This document shows positions 43,852-52,436 of a stretch of 64,000 nucleotides of DNA, one piece after another (the first letter of the stretch is position 1; the number at the start of each line of letters is the position of its first letter). A program made the translations under genes and the position numbers. Below the pieces are notes generated by a model. The model made no database searches. It saw only the letters and a program-made list of their open reading frames with translations, and was not told the origin of the DNA. The DNA comes from Exilibacterium tricleocarpae (GTDB lineage Bacteria; Pseudomonadota; Gammaproteobacteria; Pseudomonadales; Cellvibrionaceae), in the NCBI RefSeq assembly GCF_007004655.1, contig NZ_ML660093.1, positions 105,197 through 169,196 on the forward strand, written 5' to 3'.

Positions 43852-44694
43852 ATGTATATGAACAAGACAACAGTTATCGTATTTTTTCTTATTTACAGTA
43901 TTCAAGTCTTTGGCGAAGACTATAAAATTGAGAATGCTGAATTTTATAGTCACGGCGACAAATTATCCGGATCGATAGTTTTTCCTGTGGAAAAGGAAAT
44001 ACACTCCGCCGTGGTATTTGTGCATGGCTCAGGAAAGCAAACAAAAAATATAGACTGGGCAAAGCGCTTCGCCAGGGAAGGTATTGCAGCGATGGTCTAC
44101 GATAAGCGAGGTGTTGGAAAGTCAGGTGGTAGATATGAGAGTAAGCAGAGCGTTAGCGAAAAGAATATAACCCTGCTGGCGGACGATGCGGTTTCAGCCT
44201 TGAACACACTCGCAAATCATCCGGCGTTAAAAGGAACCGCTCTGGGTTTAACAGGTATAAGCCAGGCCGCTTGGATTGTGCCTTTGGCTGCAGAGAAGAG
44301 TGAGGCTGTAAGTTTTATAGTCTTATGGAGCGGTCCCGTTTGTAAAGTGAGTGAAGAGGACATATTCAGTAAATATACTGCCGATGTCGACGGAAGGGAG
44401 GTGCCGAGTTACGACGAAGCGCTCAATTCAAGGAAAGAAAAATATATCTGGCCGGATTTCTTGGGTAAAGATATGGATCCAAGCGAAAGCCTGGCAAAAC
44501 TGACGATTCCCGGGTTTTGGATATATGGAGAGGAGGACGGGAGTATTCCTGTTGATTTGTCTATTCGGAGACTGCAAACATTAAGAACTGCGGGCCACAG
44601 TTACGATTATGTACTTTTCTCGGGCCTTGGGCACAATAATATGGTTGAAACTTTTGCTACCGCAACTGATTGGATCAAAAGACTATTAAGGTAA
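43852..44694 (+). CDS. Exported alpha/beta hydrolase
   Basis: A 280-residue hydrolase with an N-terminal signal (VIVFFLIYSIQVFGED). Oxyanion segment VVFVHGSGKQ, nucleophile elbow LTGISQAAWIVP (Ser), an acidic residue in FWIYGEEDGSIPV, and the catalytic His in FSGLGHNNMVE. The likely action is esterase or thioesterase/peptidase type in the periplasm. Followed 3 bp later by a methyltransferase gene, so the two are probably cotranscribed. Lower GC than surrounding core genes. Confidence 0.85.
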   Translation: MYMNKTTVIVFFLIYSIQVFGEDYKIENAEFYSHGDKLSGSIVFPVEKEIHSAVVFVHGSGKQTKNIDWAKRFAREGIAAMVYDKRGVGKSGGRYESKQSVSEKNITLLADDAVSALNTLANHPALKGTALGLTGISQAAWIVPLAAEKSEAVSFIVLWSGPVCKVSEEDIFSKYTADVDGREVPSYDEALNSRKEKYIWPDFLGKDMDPSESLAKLTIPGFWIYGEEDGSIPVDLSIRRLQTLRTAGHSYDYVLFSGLGHNNMVETFATATDWIKRLLR

Positions 44695-44697
44695 CCA

Positions 44698-45450
44698 ATG
44701 GAAGATCAGGAAAAATATACCGAAGCACTTGTCAAACTGCACAGCGGTCTTGCAAGGCAGGGGCCGGGTGATGCCAGTTTCACTGATTACATAATCGATC
44801 GACTACCCGAGCTGCCACCCAGTCCACGAATTGCGGATATAGGTTGCGGCGCGGGAGCGGGGACTTTAATACTTGCCAAAAAGTATCGTTCTAAGGTTAA
44901 AGCTGTAGATTTCTCAAAGACTTTCCTGGATCAAATGATGCACCAGGCCAGGCTGGAAGGCTTGGAGGACTTGATTGAACCCATCGCGTGCGATATGGGG
45001 AATTTGGATTGGGAGCCGGGGACAATTGATCTTTTATGGTCCGAGGGTGCTGCATATACGATAACCGTTGAGAAGGCACTAAAGGTCTGGAGACCGCTTA
45101 TGGCTGCGGATGGGATTGTGGTTATTTCAGAAATGACTTACTTTTCAAATCCGGCTCCTGAAGCCGTCGCGCAGTATATGACGGGCCTTTATCCGGGGAT
45201 CAAGACCGAAGCAGGTAATGTTGATTTAATTAACGCATCGGGATTTCAGGTTCTTGCAGCACACCGGCTGCCCTCGAAAGCTTGGTGGGACAATTATTAT
45301 AACCCTCTTCGTAAAAACATAATGAAATTAAAAGATACCACCGATAGCGTCATGCAGACTGTAATCAGTGACACCGAAGAAGAAATGCAATTCTTCAAAG
45401 AGTATCAAAGTGATTACGGTTATACATTCTTTATAATGCGAGCAATTTAA
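44698..45450 (+). CDS. Class I SAM-dependent methyltransferase
   Basis: A 250-residue methyltransferase with motif I RIADIGCGAGAGTLILAKKY, acidic strand KVKAVDFSKTFLDQM, and motif IV region IDLLWSEGAAYTI, as in ubiE/small-molecule methyltransferases. The substrate is unknown. Starts 3 bp after the hydrolase stop, suggesting shared translation. Confidence 0.88.
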   Translation: MEDQEKYTEALVKLHSGLARQGPGDASFTDYIIDRLPELPPSPRIADIGCGAGAGTLILAKKYRSKVKAVDFSKTFLDQMMHQARLEGLEDLIEPIACDMGNLDWEPGTIDLLWSEGAAYTITVEKALKVWRPLMAADGIVVISEMTYFSNPAPEAVAQYMTGLYPGIKTEAGNVDLINASGFQVLAAHRLPSKAWWDNYYNPLRKNIMKLKDTTDSVMQTVISDTEEEMQFFKEYQSDYGYTFFIMRAI

Positions 45451-45754
45451 CCTCGCTGGACTGACAGCCATATATTCCCGAACGGTAACAGTGGCCGTTG
45501 CTCGTCGCTATTATTTTCTTTACAGGTATTCGGGTGCAGGTTTTCAAAAGCCTTAGGAGTCCAATGAAAAACGCGCATACGCAATAGACTTTTTTTGGTC
45601 ATAAACGGCGCTATGGTATTAACCGCCGCATCTGTCAATTGTTCGCGTCGCAACCGACCCTGTATAGGGTCCAGGTGCCCAGTCGTCTTATAGCATTTAG
45701 GCGCTAAGATGATTAAACTGAGGCAGATTTTTAGTGAGGAGAACCTGGTGGTTT
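45451..45754. other. Intergenic between methyltransferase and RidA gene
   Basis: About 300 bp. A leftward 68-codon frame (45447-45653) overlaps it, but without a recognisable family or ribosome site I do not call it. No repeat or terminator seen. Confidence 0.45.
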
Positions 45755-46132
45755 ATGAAGATCGTCGAAACTGAAAATGCAACCACCCCCGCGGGGCACT
45801 ACGCCCAGGCGGTGGTCCATAGGGGAGTGATCCATATATCCGGGCAGTTGGGGCGGTTGCCGGGTATGGACGATGCTGAAGCCGGTGATATCGAGCGGCA
45901 GACAAGCCGTTGCCTGGACAATATTAAGGCGATCCTCGAGGCGGCGGGCAGCTCAATGGATAATTTGCTGAAAGTGAGTGTGTACATCAGCGACATAGCG
46001 CTTTGGCCCGATGTAAATACGGTCTATGCCCGCTATCTCGGCGACCACAAACCCGCGCGGGTCGTCGTTCCCGTGCCTAACCTGCACTACAATGCCCTGA
46101 TAGAGATTGAGGCCATGGGTGCTGTCCCTTAA
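45755..46132 (+). CDS. RidA-family enamine/imine deaminase
   Basis: About 125 residues of the YjgF/YER057c/RidA fold. It shows TPAGHYAQAVVHRGVIHISGQLG, the family Asn/Arg region HKPARVVVPVPNLHYNALIEIEAMG and a conserved VSVYISDIALW. RidA hydrolyses reactive 2-aminoacrylate-type enamines released by PLP enzymes; this member's exact substrate is uncertain. I chose the ATG at 45755 (MKIVETENATTP), preceded by AGGAG, over a longer reading from 45734. Confidence 0.88.
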   Translation: MKIVETENATTPAGHYAQAVVHRGVIHISGQLGRLPGMDDAEAGDIERQTSRCLDNIKAILEAAGSSMDNLLKVSVYISDIALWPDVNTVYARYLGDHKPARVVVPVPNLHYNALIEIEAMGAVP

Positions 46133-46352
46133 CCGGTCGACCCCAATATGCGTTTAGGACGGGTCTTCCGGAGACAGTTTAATCTCTACCGGCTGCTGTA
46201 AGTCTATCCAGCTTTCATGCCAGGAAAAGACTGAGTTAGGTGAACTGTCCCCAGGTTGCCTCAATTTTCAACACAGTCGACACTATTCGGTGCCTGTTTG
46301 ACGTAGAATTGCGCCATATACTGCCACACATAAAGCCACTGTCGGAGGTACT
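46133..46352. other. Intergenic with gttaggtgaactgtccc box
   Basis: Contains one copy (46235-46251) of the dispersed gttaRgtaaactgtccc motif. No gene seen. Confidence 0.5.
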
Positions 46353-47084
46353 GTGAACCAGGCATCAACCGCACTGCCACGGGTAAAAGCGGCAAGTCTT
46401 CAAAAGTCACCCTGGTATGACATTTTGCTGTTTCGCACCCGCCTGCGGATCAAGGTTCCGAAAGCCACTGCCAGAGTCGGCAAAGACGCGCTCGGGAACA
46501 CGATTGACCGGCGTCCTTTCTTAAACACCGTAGCGAAAACAGAGTATGACTGTAACGACAGGCTCGGCCGTTGTGTCATCGATATTTACCACTCCGCCTG
46601 GCGTCTTTACCCCGCTAACCTGCTCTCCCGTTCGCATGCGACACTCTCTTTCTTTCTGCGTGGCCTGGGTGTCACACCCAACGAACGTCGAATATACCGG
46701 GATCTCTACCAACTCGATACGGCGAGCATATGGATACAAAACTACTACTCCGGCGCGACCCACCAGTTTGACGAGCTGCCGTCCGTTGCACCGGTTAGCA
46801 GCGATGGTGAAGATGACCGACCCGAGTCCGGCGGCAACCTTCGCTTTGCGATCAAGGAGGCATCCATCAATGACATCAAGGTGTTTTTTTGCCGTCCGTT
46901 TAAAAACCAGGTGGATTATTTCATTCCGTTTTCCGAAGCGGATCTGCTGCAATTTTCTTTCCAAATGACACCAACAAACGCACGCGGCAAAGAACAATCG
47001 ATTGAATTAATGCGGGTCGCACAAAAGTTCGCTTTTGCTATGCTCAACACCCTGGCGATGGAGCGGGATACGGTACCTGCTTGA
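46353..47084 (+). CDS. Hypothetical protein, no recognised family
   Basis: A 243-residue soluble protein with a GTG start and a ggagg site upstream. No signal peptide or membrane segment. Visible features: basic N-terminus, CRPF..CNDRLGRCVIDIYHSAWRLYP and a C-terminal SIELMRVAQKFAFAMLNTLAMER. I cannot place it in a family. Even base composition and length support a real gene. Convergent with the cNMP/TrxR gene, 138 bp away. Confidence 0.6.
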   Translation: MNQASTALPRVKAASLQKSPWYDILLFRTRLRIKVPKATARVGKDALGNTIDRRPFLNTVAKTEYDCNDRLGRCVIDIYHSAWRLYPANLLSRSHATLSFFLRGLGVTPNERRIYRDLYQLDTASIWIQNYYSGATHQFDELPSVAPVSSDGEDDRPESGGNLRFAIKEASINDIKVFFCRPFKNQVDYFIPFSEADLLQFSFQMTPTNARGKEQSIELMRVAQKFAFAMLNTLAMERDTVPA

Positions 47085-47221
47085 CTCCGGCACTATCAGT
47101 CAGTGTCCAATCCGCCACTGTTGCAGTCGGCGTGAGCCGGTTGTCATATCGAGCCGCTGCGATAAACACCCAGGGCTTTGTTGAAGAACCCCGAGCGTGT
47201 GAGAAATGACGGCTTTCGATC

Positions 47222-48913
47222 TCAATAGTCAGCCAGGTACTGATGCACCTGGCTGATCGACATCGACCCTTCACCGACACCTGATGCCACCCGTTTAATC
47301 GAGCCGGAGCGCACATCGCCGGCGGCAAAAATACCCGGGGCACTGGTTTCCAGCATCATCGGACTGCGCGCCAGTTCCCAGGCCTCGTTGTCGGCAATCT
47401 GCAGTCCTGTGCAGACAAAACCCTTATCGTCGAGTTGAACACAGTTTTGCAACCAATCGGTGTTGGGCATGGCGCCGATCATAAGAAACACATGCCTGAT
47501 GGGATGTGTCTCGCTTTTATCATTCTTGCTGTCATGCCAGGTTACCGTTTCCAGATGTCGCTCGCCGTCGAGGCGGGTGATTTGTGTCTGGGTGTGGAGC
47601 GTAATTTTTTCGGAGGAGTTGATGCGCCCCACCAGGTAATCGGACATGGTGGCGCCGAGGCCCGGGCCGCGCACCAGTATATGGACGTGGCGCGCATGGC
47701 CGGACAAAAATACCGCCGCCTGTCCGGCGGAGTTGCCGCCGCCGACCACGATAACATCTGAATTTTCACACAGACCCGCTTCCATTGCCGTTGCCGCATA
47801 GTAGACGCCGGCGTTGTCGAAGCGCCGGTCATCTTCGATGCCCAGGGTGCGATAGGTCGCGCCGGTGGTTACCACCACGCACTTGGCGGTGATTTTTTGC
47901 TGGTCACAGAGACTGAGTGTGTAGGCTTTACCGTTTTCGCGCACAATATCGGTAACCCCGTGGGGCAATGCAATCTTGGCGCCGAATTTCTGCGCCTGTA
48001 TCTGGGCCCGCCCCGCCAAAGCCTGGCCGGATATTCCGGTGGGAAAGCCGAGGTAGTTCTCTATTTTGGAACTGGTACCGGCCTGTCCGCCGGGCGCCTC
48101 CTGTTCCAGCAGGAGTGTGCTCAGCCCCTCGGAAGCGGCGTATACCGCCGCCGACAGGCCCGCCGGTCCGGCGCCGACAATAGCGACATCGTAGACGTGG
48201 TCCGGCTCGATCTCCTCAACCAGGCCCAGGCATTCGGCCAATTGATAGTTGGAAGGTTTGGACACGACCCTCTCACCCAGGTGAATCACAACCGCCGGTA
48301 AGCTCTCCTCGGCCAACTCATATTTTTCCATGAGTTCAGCACAGTCTTCACTGGTGCACTCCATGATGTCAACGGGATAACCGTTGCGGCGCAGAAAGCG
48401 CTCGATGCGCAGGGCGTCTGCCGACAGCTTGTTGGTAATCAGGGTCACCGAACCCTGTTTATGTGAAATCAACCCCATGCGGCGCAGTATAAAAGCGCGC
48501 ATGACTGTTTCACCGATATCGGGCTCCGCAGACAGGAGTTTTTTAAAGTTGCAGCGATTGATCCTCAAGACCGTGCCGTCTTCTCCCATACGGCCGCCAA
48601 CCAGAATCTGGCGGTCGTTGAACAAATCCAGCTCGCCGGTGAACTGGTGATTGCCGTGAACGGTAAACACATTGATGCCGTCGCGGCGATGTTCGTAAAT
48701 TTCGATGGTTCCCTGCAGTAAAATAAAGAAGTCGACGGTGCGCTCTCCGCGTTCGAACACGACGGTGCCGCGCTCTAGATCCTCGATGCTGCCAAACGGT
48801 TTGGCGCGGGCGATTTGGTCGTCCGTCAAAGTTGGAAACGTTTGTCTCTGGCGTGCATAGGGATCGCTCGGGTCGAGAGACTCCTGGTTGGTGAAGAGAT
48901 TGGTTTGCGGCAT
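47222..48913 (-). CDS. cNMP-binding/thioredoxin-fold/FAD-reductase fusion
   Basis: A 563-residue three-part protein. Residues about 40-150 are a cyclic-nucleotide-binding fold (GTVVFERGERTVDFFILLQGTIEIYE, FTGELDLFNDRQILVGG). Residues about 155-235 are a glutaredoxin-like segment (VTLITNKLSADALRIERFLRRNGYPVDI) and 240-563 a thioredoxin-reductase-like FAD/NADPH module (IVGAGPAGLSAAVYAASEG, VVGGGNSAGQAAVFLSGHA). The usual redox CATC of TrxR is replaced (VYYAATAMEAG), so it probably reduces a partner other than thioredoxin. A ligand-gated flavoreductase role is inferred. Confidence 0.88.
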   Translation of the reverse strand: MPQTNLFTNQESLDPSDPYARQRQTFPTLTDDQIARAKPFGSIEDLERGTVVFERGERTVDFFILLQGTIEIYEHRRDGINVFTVHGNHQFTGELDLFNDRQILVGGRMGEDGTVLRINRCNFKKLLSAEPDIGETVMRAFILRRMGLISHKQGSVTLITNKLSADALRIERFLRRNGYPVDIMECTSEDCAELMEKYELAEESLPAVVIHLGERVVSKPSNYQLAECLGLVEEIEPDHVYDVAIVGAGPAGLSAAVYAASEGLSTLLLEQEAPGGQAGTSSKIENYLGFPTGISGQALAGRAQIQAQKFGAKIALPHGVTDIVRENGKAYTLSLCDQQKITAKCVVVTTGATYRTLGIEDDRRFDNAGVYYAATAMEAGLCENSDVIVVGGGNSAGQAAVFLSGHARHVHILVRGPGLGATMSDYLVGRINSSEKITLHTQTQITRLDGERHLETVTWHDSKNDKSETHPIRHVFLMIGAMPNTDWLQNCVQLDDKGFVCTGLQIADNEAWELARSPMMLETSAPGIFAAGDVRSGSIKRVASGVGEGSMSISQVHQYLADY

Positions 48914-49166
48914 CTTTATCTCCTGGGCGGTGTCGACACCTGCGCCACGTCCGGCGTGGATGGATCGGAGCTAATGCGGTCAGCCCCGGCTGCTGGTCCA
49001 GAGTCGCTGACGATATACACTATCTTCTGTGGGGTTATTCAGTGTTGCAACTGGCAGAGCGTCGGATAGGCAATCGTGCGGCAGAATATAGTCGATTCGC
49101 AGTCTGATGTAAAAACAGAATAGTTTTCCTTGCCGCCACTACCGATTTTGCACCGTTACAGTGCCG

Positions 49167-52100
49167 CTATTCGCGCTCGAAAGTCCACAGGACATCCAGC
49201 GAGTTGGACTCGCCGCTGACTGCCTCCAGGTACAGGTTGCGTCCCACTTTGTAGCGCAGTGTCAGGGAGTTGACCGCATCGAACACGCCGATGCCGTAGC
49301 GCACCAGCAAGTTCGAAGAGAGGTAGCCGCTCAGGCGCATTTGCGGGCCGTCGCGACCGCCTTCGGCGCTCATTCTGAAATTATCGATACCCAGCGCGCG
49401 GGCGGTTTTGTTGACCACGTTATCGCTGGTATTGATACCCAGGGAGAGCGCCGTCTGCGCGGCGATAAGATTGGGGTCCTGTTCCACGCTGGTGCCCGGC
49501 GCCTGTCCGGTCAGCAGGTAGTGCAGCTTCGCCTGCTCGGGCATGTCCGGTTGGGAGAACAGATTGATGATCGGGTTTCTGGCCGGTCCGGTAGCTCGCA
49601 GTCCCACCACCGTGCTGTCGCTGTCCATCTCCCGCACCGCCTCCACCCGCAGTTGCGGATTGTCCACGTCGCCGACAAAAATCAGGTCGCCCTGGCGAAT
49701 GGCCAGGGCCTGGCCATAGGCGCGGTAGCGCCCCTCGCGCAGGCGCACTACGCCCCTGGCCCGCACACCCTGGGTGCGGCTCTGTTTCAGCGTCAGTTCG
49801 CCGGTCAGTCGCGTATCCAGGCCAAACCCGCGAAAAACCACATCGTCGCCGAGTTGCAGGGTGATGTCGCTGACCACTTGGGGACCTTCGGGCCGGCTTT
49901 TTTCCAGTCCCACCACCACGGTGTCCGGCGAGGGGGAGACGGCCTGGGCCGGCAGTTGTTTCAACCGCACGCGGGCCCGAGGCACTGCCACCTTGCCGGC
50001 GATTTGTATCTGCTCTGGTGCCAGCGCCAGTGTTATCGCGGGCGACAGGATAACTTCCATGTCGTCGTCGGGACGCAACAGCAAGCGCTCGGCATCCACG
50101 GACAGCTCACCGCGCCAACCCGGATTGAGCCAGGTCAATTGGCCGTTGAGTGTGCCCGGCGCGGTGCCGGCCTGAAACTGGCCCTGCAGGCGGGCCGTGC
50201 GACCCTCGAACTCGATATCCATGCCGAGCTGTTCGATCGGCTGCGGCAGGTTGGCCAATTGGGTCTTGGCGTCGGACACCGTCAGTTTGCCCTGCAAGCT
50301 GGGTTGGTCGCGCCGGCCGCTGACGCGAATGTCGGCGTCGACCAATCCACTCAGCGCTTCCACCCCGGCGTCGGCCAGCAGGGGCTCGAGCGGCGCCAGG
50401 CGGGCGGCGGCGATGGCGATAGTTGCCTCTATTTTCTCCGGGTCCAGGGTCAGCCCGCCGCTCAGGCGCCCGTAGTCGGCAGCGTCACCGGACCAACTGA
50501 GTTCGGCCTGTTGTCGATTCAGTGACAAGTCGGCGGCGATACGGGTCACCGGAATGGTCAGGGGCTCGCCGGTATCGGCCTGCCAGTGCACGGCCGCGGC
50601 GCTGCTGGCAATGGCCGCGCTCACCTCGGGTGCGCCGCCGGCAAGGGTGCCCCGGAGGCTGAATTGCCACTCGCCCTGAAGTTTGATTGTCTCGGGCAAC
50701 CAGGGCGTGAACATTTGCCAGGGCAGCCGCTCGCCGGCCAGGGACACACCGGAGACCACATCCCCGGCCAGGGTGATCGGACTGTCACTGCAGATCACCG
50801 CCCCGTTGTGGCCGGCAGATAACAGACCGAGACATAGCGGTGCCAGTTCGGCACTCGGCCCCGCCAGATCGAAGTGCATTTGGGCCGGGTCCCGCAGGGC
50901 CCAGGTTTGCCGGGTGAAGCCGAGCTGCAACTCGCTGCATTGTCCGCGCCAGACGGTATCCGCCAGTGCCCCGCCGCAGGCCAGGTTGGCCTTGTAGTCA
51001 TCCGGATGCCGCCAGCGCGCGCTCAGTTGGTGTTGCGCCAGGGTGCCGCGGGCGGCGAACTGGAGGTCGCCGAGGGTCTGGTTCTCCATCGCGACTTGTT
51101 GCAGTTGCGCAGTAATCTCGCTGGACTTGCGACCCAACTGCTCGAGATGAAACCTGAGCCGACCTGCGTCAATTGCCAAGTCCCGGTAACCGACGCCGCG
51201 GAGATCCAACTGTGCATCTATATCGGGTTGGTCGAGGTTACCGCTGAGGGCCAGAGGACCTGCCAGAGTGCCTTTGAGCCCGGGCCACAATTGCGCCAGG
51301 TCGGGAAAGTTGATCACTGCCTGCAGTTTGCCCGCAGTGTCGGTGCCGACCGAGCCGGTGGCGCTCAGGTGGTTTACCCCCTGTCGCAACTGCAGGTCGC
51401 TGATGGCCAGGCGCTGGTCGCCCCAGGTCAGATCGGCGCTGCCGCTGATTTGGCGTTGTGACACGACGCCGTCGAGATTGCGCAAGGTTATTGCCAGCGG
51501 CGCCGACGGGTTCGGCTGTTTCAGCGCGGCCTGTAGTTGCAGGTGATTGTTCCCGTCCCAGAATGCGGTGCCGAAATCCACCTTAACGTTGGCGGCGAGC
51601 GACTGCGGGGTGCCGTTTACGTCCAGGGCGACGCTTTGCAGGTCGAACCGGCCGTCACCGAATGCCAGCGGCTGTCGCAACCGGGCACTGGCTTGCAGGG
51701 GACGCTCGAGGTCCAGTGGGGATAGCGACACCTTTGCGTCGAGAGCCCAGGTCCCCGCGCTGTGCAGCTTGGCGGTCAGCCATTGCAGGTCGCCGCTGAG
51801 GTCGCCGGTGACCGTGCCGAGCGGCAGGTCGGTATCGCACTCAACGCGGGTGCGCAGGGGATAAGCGTCCCGCAGTTGGATATCCGCCTGAATCCGCCCG
51901 CGACAAACCGGATGCCTGAGTTCCGCGTTGGCGATCCGCAGGCGATCACCGCGCCAACTGCCGCGCAGCACCAGGGACTCCAGACCCGCGACTGTCGCAC
52001 CCGCCTGGCGCAGCGTTATCGAGCCCATTCGCACCCGACTGAATACCAGCGGCAGCGGGGTGCTGACGGCCGGCAGTTCCCCGCGGGTATCCACTGGGTT

Positions 52101-52436
52101 CGGGTCCGGGTAAGTGACGATATCCAGGGTGTCGGCAGACAGTTCATCGATACACAACTGCAGGCTCCAGAGGCAGGCGGGCCCGATGCGTAGTTTGGCC
52201 CGGGACAGGGTGATGGCGATACTACGGGTGCGATATTCAGCGTCGAACCGCAATCCCTGAATCAGGTTCCCCGACATCGCCGTCGCCTCGAATTCCGGTA
52301 CCCGCTCGGTTACCTGATCGGCGAGATAGCGACCGACCACACTGGAACGCAGCGCGGCGTAGATTGACAGGTGGATAAAAAAGGCAATGACCAGCACTAC
52401 CTTTAACCCCGTCAGCAGGGCGCTAGCAGGTTTCAC
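49167..52436 (-). CDS. tamB: TamB, translocation and assembly module inner component
   Basis: A 1089-residue inner-membrane-anchored protein with an N-terminal helix (VVLVIAFFIHLSIYAALRSSVVG), a long periplasmic repeat-rich beta-solenoid, and a C-terminal DUF490 domain (KLHYLLTGQAPGTSVEQDPNLIAAQTALSLG .. FRMSAEGGRDGPQMRLSGYL). TamB works with TamA in outer-membrane protein insertion or lipid transport. It overlaps tamA by 4 bp (ATGA), the normal gene order. Confidence 0.95.
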   Translation of the reverse strand: MKPASALLTGLKVVLVIAFFIHLSIYAALRSSVVGRYLADQVTERVPEFEATAMSGNLIQGLRFDAEYRTRSIAITLSRAKLRIGPACLWSLQLCIDELSADTLDIVTYPDPNPVDTRGELPAVSTPLPLVFSRVRMGSITLRQAGATVAGLESLVLRGSWRGDRLRIANAELRHPVCRGRIQADIQLRDAYPLRTRVECDTDLPLGTVTGDLSGDLQWLTAKLHSAGTWALDAKVSLSPLDLERPLQASARLRQPLAFGDGRFDLQSVALDVNGTPQSLAANVKVDFGTAFWDGNNHLQLQAALKQPNPSAPLAITLRNLDGVVSQRQISGSADLTWGDQRLAISDLQLRQGVNHLSATGSVGTDTAGKLQAVINFPDLAQLWPGLKGTLAGPLALSGNLDQPDIDAQLDLRGVGYRDLAIDAGRLRFHLEQLGRKSSEITAQLQQVAMENQTLGDLQFAARGTLAQHQLSARWRHPDDYKANLACGGALADTVWRGQCSELQLGFTRQTWALRDPAQMHFDLAGPSAELAPLCLGLLSAGHNGAVICSDSPITLAGDVVSGVSLAGERLPWQMFTPWLPETIKLQGEWQFSLRGTLAGGAPEVSAAIASSAAAVHWQADTGEPLTIPVTRIAADLSLNRQQAELSWSGDAADYGRLSGGLTLDPEKIEATIAIAAARLAPLEPLLADAGVEALSGLVDADIRVSGRRDQPSLQGKLTVSDAKTQLANLPQPIEQLGMDIEFEGRTARLQGQFQAGTAPGTLNGQLTWLNPGWRGELSVDAERLLLRPDDDMEVILSPAITLALAPEQIQIAGKVAVPRARVRLKQLPAQAVSPSPDTVVVGLEKSRPEGPQVVSDITLQLGDDVVFRGFGLDTRLTGELTLKQSRTQGVRARGVVRLREGRYRAYGQALAIRQGDLIFVGDVDNPQLRVEAVREMDSDSTVVGLRATGPARNPIINLFSQPDMPEQAKLHYLLTGQAPGTSVEQDPNLIAAQTALSLGINTSDNVVNKTARALGIDNFRMSAEGGRDGPQMRLSGYLSSNLLVRYGIGVFDAVNSLTLRYKVGRNLYLEAVSGESNSLDVLWTFERE

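Noticed and set aside
45447-45653. Leftward 68-codon frame
   Set aside because: Overlaps the methyltransferase end, no ribosome site or recognisable domain.
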